Of a DNA stretch of 10,761 bases, positions 7,143 to 10,761 are shown piece by piece. A program made the translations under genes and the position numbers. Each line of letters opens with the position of its first letter. The stretch's first letter is position 1. Source of the stretch: Acidobacteriota bacterium (GTDB lineage: Bacteria > Acidobacteriota > Thermoanaerobaculia > Multivoradales > UBA5704). The notes beneath the pieces were generated by a model. It saw only the letters and a list, made by a program, of their open reading frames with translations, made no database searches and was not told the DNA's origin. The stretch lies in contig QHVW01000401.1 of NCBI GenBank assembly GCA_003223675.1, positions 1-10,761 of the forward strand, read 5' to 3'.

Positions 7143-7747
7143 CGGGGACTTGCTGGTGCCGCTGTATACCGCCAGAGGCTCTGGGCGGTGCCCCCCTTGT
7201 AGCGCTTGGTGTGGCTCCCCTGGAAGGCGAAGCGGGTGAAGAAGAGCGTCTTGCCGTCCGGCGTGTAGACCCCCTCGCTCGCCTGCGCCAGGGGGACCAG
7301 GGTGCGCCGTCCCGTGGCCGGATCGATGCGGGCGAGCTCCGTGCCGGGCAGCCCCGACTCGTGCGCCGTGGCGTAGAGCACCTCGCCGCCCGGCGTCCAG
7401 CCCACCACCAGGGCCCCGGTGCGCCCGCCCTCCCCCTCGAACGTCCGGCGCACCGGCAGCCCGCCGTCGATCGGCATGGTGTAGACCTCGGTCGGCCCCT
7501 CGTAGGCCGCCGAGAAGGCGAGCGTCTTGCCGTCCGGCGAGATCGCGGGGTTGGACTCCTCCGCCGGATGGGTGGTCAGCCGCGTGGCGATGCCCCCCCG
7601 GCGGTCCACCCGCCAGAGATCCCCCTCGGCGGCGAAGACGATCGTGTCACCGTGGATGGCCGGAAAACGGTAATAGCCGAGCCTCTCCTCGGCGCGCAGG
7701 GCACCGGGGAGCAGCAGGAGGACGAGCGCGAGAATCCTTCGTGTCAC
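7091..7747 (-). CDS. N-terminal part of the Tricorn homolog: signal peptide and first propeller
   Basis: The start is GTG at 7747, chosen because GGAGG lies nine bases upstream and a signal peptide follows at once (MTRRILALVLLLLPGALRA, probable cut after Ala19). Residues 20-193 are Tricorn-type propeller blades: YYRFPAIHGDTIVFAAEGDLW, ISPDGKTLAFSA, EVYTMPIDGG, VGWTPGGEVLYA, YTPDGKTLFFTRF and SHTKRYKGGTAQ. After Tyr194 the frame reads TAAPASPRCSGRGG and so on, which is the wrong frame over sequence that encodes family residues one frame away. It stops at 7091. The last 25 or so residues are therefore not native. If translated, this would be a truncated exported propeller fragment. Confidence 0.8.
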   Translation of the reverse strand: MTRRILALVLLLLPGALRAEERLGYYRFPAIHGDTIVFAAEGDLWRVDRRGGIATRLTTHPAEESNPAISPDGKTLAFSAAYEGPTEVYTMPIDGGLPVRRTFEGEGGRTGALVVGWTPGGEVLYATAHESGLPGTELARIDPATGRRTLVPLAQASEGVYTPDGKTLFFTRFAFQGSHTKRYKGGTAQSLWRYTAAPASPRCSGRGGSTSSRTATAR

Positions 7748-7806
7748 TGGGAAAACCTCCGGGCGCGGATGGTAGCAAAAAGGGGGCGGAAAACCAGGAT
7801 CACCCG

Positions 7807-8008
7807 CATCTTTGCCCTCTGGGGTGGCCTGCCCTCCGAAGCCTCACCCTCGGTCCCTCTCCACTTCGTGGAGAGGGAGGGCCCAGAGATCAGCGTCATC
7901 GAATTCGGCACTGCCAGATCCTCTTCGTTCCCCCTCTCCACGAAGTGGAGAGGGGGCCAGGGAGTGAGGCTTCGGAGCGCAGGCGGCCCCAGAGGGCAAA
8001 GAAAGATG
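7807..8008. repeat. REPIN-like inverted doublet of palindromic units
   Basis: The left unit (7807-7880) and right unit (7930-8008) are imperfect reverse complements of each other over about 75 bases. Each starts at its outer end with CATCTTT and GCCCTCTGGGG, then carries CTCCGAAGCCTCAC. Each also contains its own palindrome at the inner end: CCCTCTCCAC-TTC-GTGGAGAGGG at 7855-7877, and the matching one at 7930-7956. A 49-base spacer with no matching structure separates the units. Two REP-like palindromes in inverted orientation between genes is the layout called a REPIN. These are non-coding, moved in trans by RAYT transposases, and usually present in many copies. No RAYT gene is in this window. 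Confidence 0.75.
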
Positions 8009-8067
8009 TGGGCATTGATGCCCGGGCGCCACCTCGCCGGACGGGCCCCCTCCCACCCCTCAGGAGG

Positions 8068-8096
8068 TTGCCAAGATCCCCGAAAAGCCCGAAACT
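8068..8096 (+). promoter_or_regulatory. Possible sigma-70-type promoter for the plus-strand genes
   Basis: TTGCCA (8068-8073) is followed after 17 bases by GAAACT (8091-8096). The -35 is fair and the -10 is weak. The position suits transcription of the small gene at 8118 and the NnrS-like gene after it. This is a spacing-based suggestion only. Confidence 0.2.
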
Positions 8097-8117
8097 GGCA
8101 ATCGGAGGTACAGCGTC

Positions 8118-8231
8118 ATGCACACCACAACCGAGTCGCACGTGGAAATTCATTTCGCACAGTACTGGTGGCTGATCCTCCTACTGGCGCTCCTGCTCCT
8201 GCTCCTCTCGCCCCAGCCGGTCCACGGATAG
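8118..8231 (+). CDS. Small single-helix membrane protein (37 aa)
   Basis: The ATG at 8118 has a near-ideal ribosome binding site, GGAGGT, eight bases upstream, and the frame ends with TAG at 8231. The peptide has a polar, histidine-bearing N-terminus (MHTTTESHVEIHFAQ, three His) followed by one hydrophobic helix (YWWLILLLALLLLLL) and a short SPQPVHG tail. It is therefore a one-pass membrane peptide, likely with its tail outside or in the periplasm. I recognise no family. It ends 91 bases before the NnrS-like gene on the same strand. By analogy with other tiny subunits of heme-copper enzymes it may be an accessory subunit of that protein. That is inference from position and His content. Confidence 0.7.
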   Translation: MHTTTESHVEIHFAQYWWLILLLALLLLLLSPQPVHG

Positions 8232-8322
8232 CCGGGCTCCGGCTCCTCTCCTCTCTTTGCGCCGGCGCAACGACGGCGCGCCGGCCGTCTTGCAGACTCG
8301 GGGACGACACGAGGAGAGACCC

Positions 8323-9627
8323 ATGAGCCGTCCCGACTACACGCTGCACCGCCCCTTCTTCCTCACCGGCATCGCCGTCACGCTGACCGCCGGAGCGACC
8401 TGGGGAGCCATCCTGCTCCTGCGCATCGCCCAGAGCCGCTCGTTCACCGAGCCCTCGATCTTCGCCGTCAACGCTCACGGCCAAGCCCAGATCTACGGCT
8501 GGGTGGGTCTGTTCGTGCTCGGCTTCGCCTATCAGATGTTCCCCCGCTTCCAGGGCATCCCCCTCCCCTGGCCGCGCCTCGCCTTCCTCTCCCTCGGGCT
8601 GATGACCGGCGGGATCGTGGCGCGCAGCTTCGGCGAGGCGCCGCGGATCGCCCCGCTGGCGCTCGCCGGCGGCGCGGCCCAGCTCGCCGCCGTGCTCCTC
8701 TTCGCCACGGTGATGGTCCGCACCCTCCGCGCGCCGGGCTGGCCGCGAGGAGCGCACGAGCCCTACGTCCTGGCGGCGGTCGCCTGGTTCGTGATCGGCA
8801 CCGCCTTCGACCTCTTCCATCTGGCGCGGCTGCTCGCCGCTCCGGACGCCAAGACCGTGCTCGCCCAGGTGGCCACCTTCCAGCTCCCGCTGCGCGACCT
8901 CCAGATCCACGGCCTGGCGATGATGATGATCTTCGGCGTCTCCCTCTGGTATCTGCCGAAGCTGGTCGGCTCCGCGCCGCCGAGCGAGCGGCGGGCCCGC
9001 GCCCTCTGGCTGCCGCTGCAGCTCGCCCTGATCGGCGAGGTGGTCCTCTTTATCACCTTCATGCGCACCCGCCAGATGCCCTGGGTCTTCGCCATGTGGG
9101 GGGCGGACGTCCTGTTCGCCCTCTGCGCTGCGGCCCTCGTGCTCGACCTCCACCTCTTCCGGCCCGTGCGCTTCCCGGACCGCTCGCTCAAATTCCTGCG
9201 CGCGGCCCAAATCTGGCTCCTCCTCTCGCTGGCCATGCGGGTGGCGGCGCCGTTCTGGGCCGCCCTGCTGGGCAAGGGGTTCTCGCACGCCTGGTACGGC
9301 GCCACCCGCCACGCGGTGACCGTGGGCTTCATCAGCCTGACGATCGTCGGCGTGTCCTCCCGTCTGATGCCGATGCTCGCCGGGCTCGATCCGCGCAAGC
9401 TGACCACCCTCCGGGCCCCCTTCCTGCTGCTCAACCTCGGCTGCGCCATGCGCGTCCTCTTCCAGGTGGCGACCGACCTGACGCCGCGCGCCTTCCCGCT
9501 CGCCGGCATCAGCGGCGTGTTGGAGGTGACCGGCCTCACGATCTGGGGCTTCCACCTCGCCGCCGTCATGCTCGGCCGCGTCCGCCAGCCCGTGGCCGCG
9601 CGGGAGGAGGGGCTCGCGGCCGTGTAG
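8323..9627 (+). CDS. NnrS-like polytopic membrane protein (434 aa)
   Basis: NnrS proteins are heme- and copper-containing membrane proteins tied to nitric oxide and nitrosative stress, with a fold resembling heme-copper oxidase subunit I. I count about 12 membrane helices (near residues 12-34, 55-75, 85-101, 108-134, 147-170, 190-214, 228-247, 253-277, 293-315, 328-351, 363-382, 393-417). Three helices start with histidine and share a pattern: His52 in AHGQAQIYGWVGLFVLGF, His196 in IHGLAMMMIFGVSLWYLPK, and His330 in RHAVTVGFISLTIVGVSSR. The last closely resembles the NnrS HALTVGF block. Further His residues (322, 411) could also be ligands. The ATG at 8323 is chosen because GAGGAG is just upstream. 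A longer frame from 8257 would add a polar leader with no ribosome binding site. The family call rests on motifs, so a relative of cytochrome oxidase subunit I remains possible. Confidence 0.72.
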   Translation: MSRPDYTLHRPFFLTGIAVTLTAGATWGAILLLRIAQSRSFTEPSIFAVNAHGQAQIYGWVGLFVLGFAYQMFPRFQGIPLPWPRLAFLSLGLMTGGIVARSFGEAPRIAPLALAGGAAQLAAVLLFATVMVRTLRAPGWPRGAHEPYVLAAVAWFVIGTAFDLFHLARLLAAPDAKTVLAQVATFQLPLRDLQIHGLAMMMIFGVSLWYLPKLVGSAPPSERRARALWLPLQLALIGEVVLFITFMRTRQMPWVFAMWGADVLFALCAAALVLDLHLFRPVRFPDRSLKFLRAAQIWLLLSLAMRVAAPFWAALLGKGFSHAWYGATRHAVTVGFISLTIVGVSSRLMPMLAGLDPRKLTTLRAPFLLLNLGCAMRVLFQVATDLTPRAFPLAGISGVLEVTGLTIWGFHLAAVMLGRVRQPVAAREEGLAAV

Positions 9628-9645
9628 GGTGGCCCCCGTCTTGCA

Positions 9646-9680
9646 GCCGGCCCCTCCGCCGGCCTCCGGACGTCCCGGAG
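9646..9680 (+). other. Two small hairpins in the gap before the baeRF gene
   Basis: GCCGGC (9646-9651) can pair with GCCGGC (9658-9663) around CCCTCC, and CTCCGG (9664-9669) with CCGGAG (9675-9680) around ACGTC. They lie in the 70-base gap after the NnrS-like gene. No T run follows, so read-through into the next gene is likely. They may be chance structures in GC-rich DNA. Confidence 0.25.
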
Positions 9681-9697
9681 CCCCGACGGAGGACCTC

Positions 9698-10761
9698 ATG
9701 TTCAACAACATCGACCTGCGCGAGCTGGCGCAGATCTCCGGCCCCGAGCGGGCCTTCCTCAGCCTCTATCTGACCAACAAAGATTCCTACGGCAGTCTCA
9801 AGGGGCGCATCGACACGATCCGCGCCCTGCTCAAGGACGATGCCGTCGAGACCGAGCATTTCGAGGAGAACCTGAAGCTCGTCGAAACATGGCTCGCCGA
9901 GCACGTCTGGGAGACCGAAGGGGTCTGCCTCTTCGTCTGCTGGGCGCTCGACTACACGCAGGCCTTTCCGCTGACCGTGGCCGTGCCCGATCTCCTCTGG
10001 GTCGACTCCTCCCCCTACATCCGCCCGCTCGCCGAGCTCCAGGACGAATACGAGAATTTCGTCGTGGTGGCGGCGGACAACACCGCCTCCCGCATCTTCT
10101 TCGTCACCTCGGCGCGGGCGGACCAGGACGCCCGCGTCAAGGGGGACGTCAAGAACAACGTCAAGAAGGGTGGCTGGTCGCAGAAGCGCTACGAGCGGCG
10201 GCGGGTCAACAAGCTGGTGCACTACGCCAAGGAGATCGTGGACGTCCTCACCGAGATGGATCAGAAAGAAAAATTCGATCGTCTCTTCCTGGTCGGCTCG
10301 CAGGAGACGATGGTGCAGATCGAGAGCGCGCTTAACCCCCCGCTGGCCGCCAAGCTGGCCGGCAAGCAGAACGTGGACTTCAGCGCCGGCGACGAGCAGA
10401 TTTTCGACACCGCCTTCGATCTCTTTTTCAACGCCGAGCGTGAGGCCGAGGCGAAGCTCTGGGACAAGATCAAGGACGAGGTCTGCCGCGGCGGCCTGGC
10501 CGTGACCGGCCCCGACGAGGTGCTGAAGGCCGCCGCCGTGGGCCGCGTCGAGAAGATCGCCGTCACCCGCGACGCCAAGCTCCCCGGCACCCGCTGCCGC
10601 GACTGCGAGAACCTCTCCTCGGGCGCGCTCACCAAGTGCAAGGTCTGCGGCTCGGAGGACGTCTTCCCCGTCGACCTCGTCAACGAGCTGGCCGAGCTGG
10701 CGGCCCTGACCAGCGCGGAGACCGACTTCGTCGATCCGCTCCCGGGGCTCTCGGAGGCGGG
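9698..10761 (+). CDS. baeRF-family, eRF1-like protein (partial, runs off the right edge)
   Basis: The ATG at 9698 has GGAGGA four bases upstream, and 354 codons are visible before the edge. The baeRF proteins are bacterial relatives of archaeal/eukaryotic release factor eRF1 and of Vms1/ANKZF1, which cut peptidyl-tRNA on stalled ribosomes. Residues 1-115 form an alpha/beta N-terminal part. An RNase-H-like domain 2 starts at about 120 (FVVVAADNTASRIFFV) and leads into the loop KKGGWSQKRYERRR with Gly158-Gly159 and Gln162, the counterpart of the eRF1 GGQ loop. Domain 3 follows from about 190 (FDRLFLVGSQET) to about 290 (AVGRVEKIAV). It ends in a zinc ribbon with Cys300, Cys303, Cys314 and Cys317 (CRDC and CKVC), as in archaeal aRF1 and Pelota relatives. 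It is cytoplasmic, with no signal peptide. The function (ribosome rescue) is inferred from the family. The GGWSQ spacing differs from a strict GGQ. Confidence 0.82.
   Translation, partial: MFNNIDLRELAQISGPERAFLSLYLTNKDSYGSLKGRIDTIRALLKDDAVETEHFEENLKLVETWLAEHVWETEGVCLFVCWALDYTQAFPLTVAVPDLLWVDSSPYIRPLAELQDEYENFVVVAADNTASRIFFVTSARADQDARVKGDVKNNVKKGGWSQKRYERRRVNKLVHYAKEIVDVLTEMDQKEKFDRLFLVGSQETMVQIESALNPPLAAKLAGKQNVDFSAGDEQIFDTAFDLFFNAEREAEAKLWDKIKDEVCRGGLAVTGPDEVLKAAAVGRVEKIAVTRDAKLPGTRCRDCENLSSGALTKCKVCGSEDVFPVDLVNELAELAALTSAETDFVDPLPGLSEA

Larger units (their letters stand above)
4395..7747 (-). pseudogene. Tricorn protease homolog, S41 family, interrupted by a frameshift
   Basis: This is one gene in two overlapping frames, about 1115 residues when joined. 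Tricorn homologs have two N-terminal beta-propellers, a PDZ domain and a C-terminal S41 serine peptidase core, and act as large peptide-trimming enzymes. This one carries a signal peptide, so it works in the periplasm or outside. The N-terminal frame (from the GTG at 7747) reads cleanly through KRYKGGTAQSLWRY. The second frame picks up the family sequence as YSGTSKSPMLWQGRVYF. From memory, homologs have roughly a dozen more residues between these two blocks, so the lesion looks like a small deletion of 3n+1 bases at about 7166/7167. The rest of the gene shows no decay, so it is either a recent mutation or an assembly error. It heads the operon that includes the CHAT peptidase six bases downstream. 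Confidence 0.8.
7748..8117. other. Divergent intergenic region
   Basis: This region separates the minus-strand peptidase operon from the plus-strand membrane-protein genes and contains no convincing gene longer than the small one starting at 8118. It holds the GTG-start ribosome binding site of the Tricorn homolog (minus, about 7756-7760), a possible minus-strand -10-like TACCAT preceded by TG (7774 to 7769, no good -35), and a large inverted doublet repeat (7807-8008). There is also a 14-base inverted repeat GGGCAT-TG-ATGCCC at 8010-8023 that could be an operator, and a possible plus-strand promoter. The regulator is unknown. Confidence 0.6.

Noticed and set aside
7091..7200. Programmed ribosomal frameshifting to join the two Tricorn frames
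   Set aside because: There is no slippery heptamer at the junction, the G run at 7191-7196 lies before the point where the correct frame is lost, and residues appear to be missing, which frameshifting would not explain.
7801..8010. A CRISPR array or insertion-sequence end
   Set aside because: There are only two units, in inverted orientation and with internal palindromes. No regular spacers, transposase or target-site duplication is visible.
8116..9711. A 531-codon minus-strand open frame antisense to the NnrS-like gene
   Set aside because: Its product is a His/Glu/Gly/Arg-rich mirror of hydrophobic membrane codons. The plus strand has the ribosome binding site, membrane helices and family motifs.

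Overview
The window is a stretch of GC-rich bacterial chromosome. An exported Tricorn-type S41 peptidase, an exported PPC-TPR-CHAT protein, an NnrS-like membrane protein and a bacterial eRF1-like (baeRF) protein point to an environmental lineage such as Acidobacteriota. That placement is a guess from gene content and style. There are no rRNA, tRNA, CRISPR or transposase genes.

Left arm (1-7747) is all on the minus strand. Read in the direction of transcription from the divergent spacer, it starts with a Tricorn protease homolog (7747 to 4395). This gene is broken by one frameshift near 7166, where about a dozen residues also seem to be missing. Six bases later comes a 1108-aa exported protein with a PPC-like domain, about nine TPRs and a CHAT peptidase domain with an intact His/Cys pair (4388 to 1062). 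Three small genes follow, each with its own ribosome binding site: a 104-aa protein (968 to 654), a 115-aa protein (537 to 190), and the first 27 codons of a signal-peptide protein that runs off the edge (82 to 1). The small genes are visibly less GC-rich than the large ones and are separated by hairpins.

Centre (7748-8322) is a divergent intergenic region. It holds a roughly 200-bp inverted doublet of two palindrome-containing units (REPIN-like), a possible plus-strand promoter, and a 37-aa single-helix membrane protein gene (8118-8231) with a strong ribosome binding site.

Right arm (8323-10761) is on the plus strand. A 12-helix NnrS-like protein (8323-9627) is followed by a baeRF-family protein with a GGWSQKR loop and a four-cysteine zinc ribbon (9698 to the window edge).

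How the parts fit: the two exported peptidases are almost certainly cotranscribed, and the CHAT protein may act on or with the small proteins encoded after it, though nothing in the sequence proves this. The plus-strand genes suggest a membrane heme/nitric-oxide or respiratory function followed by a translation-rescue protein. Their link to each other may only be positional.
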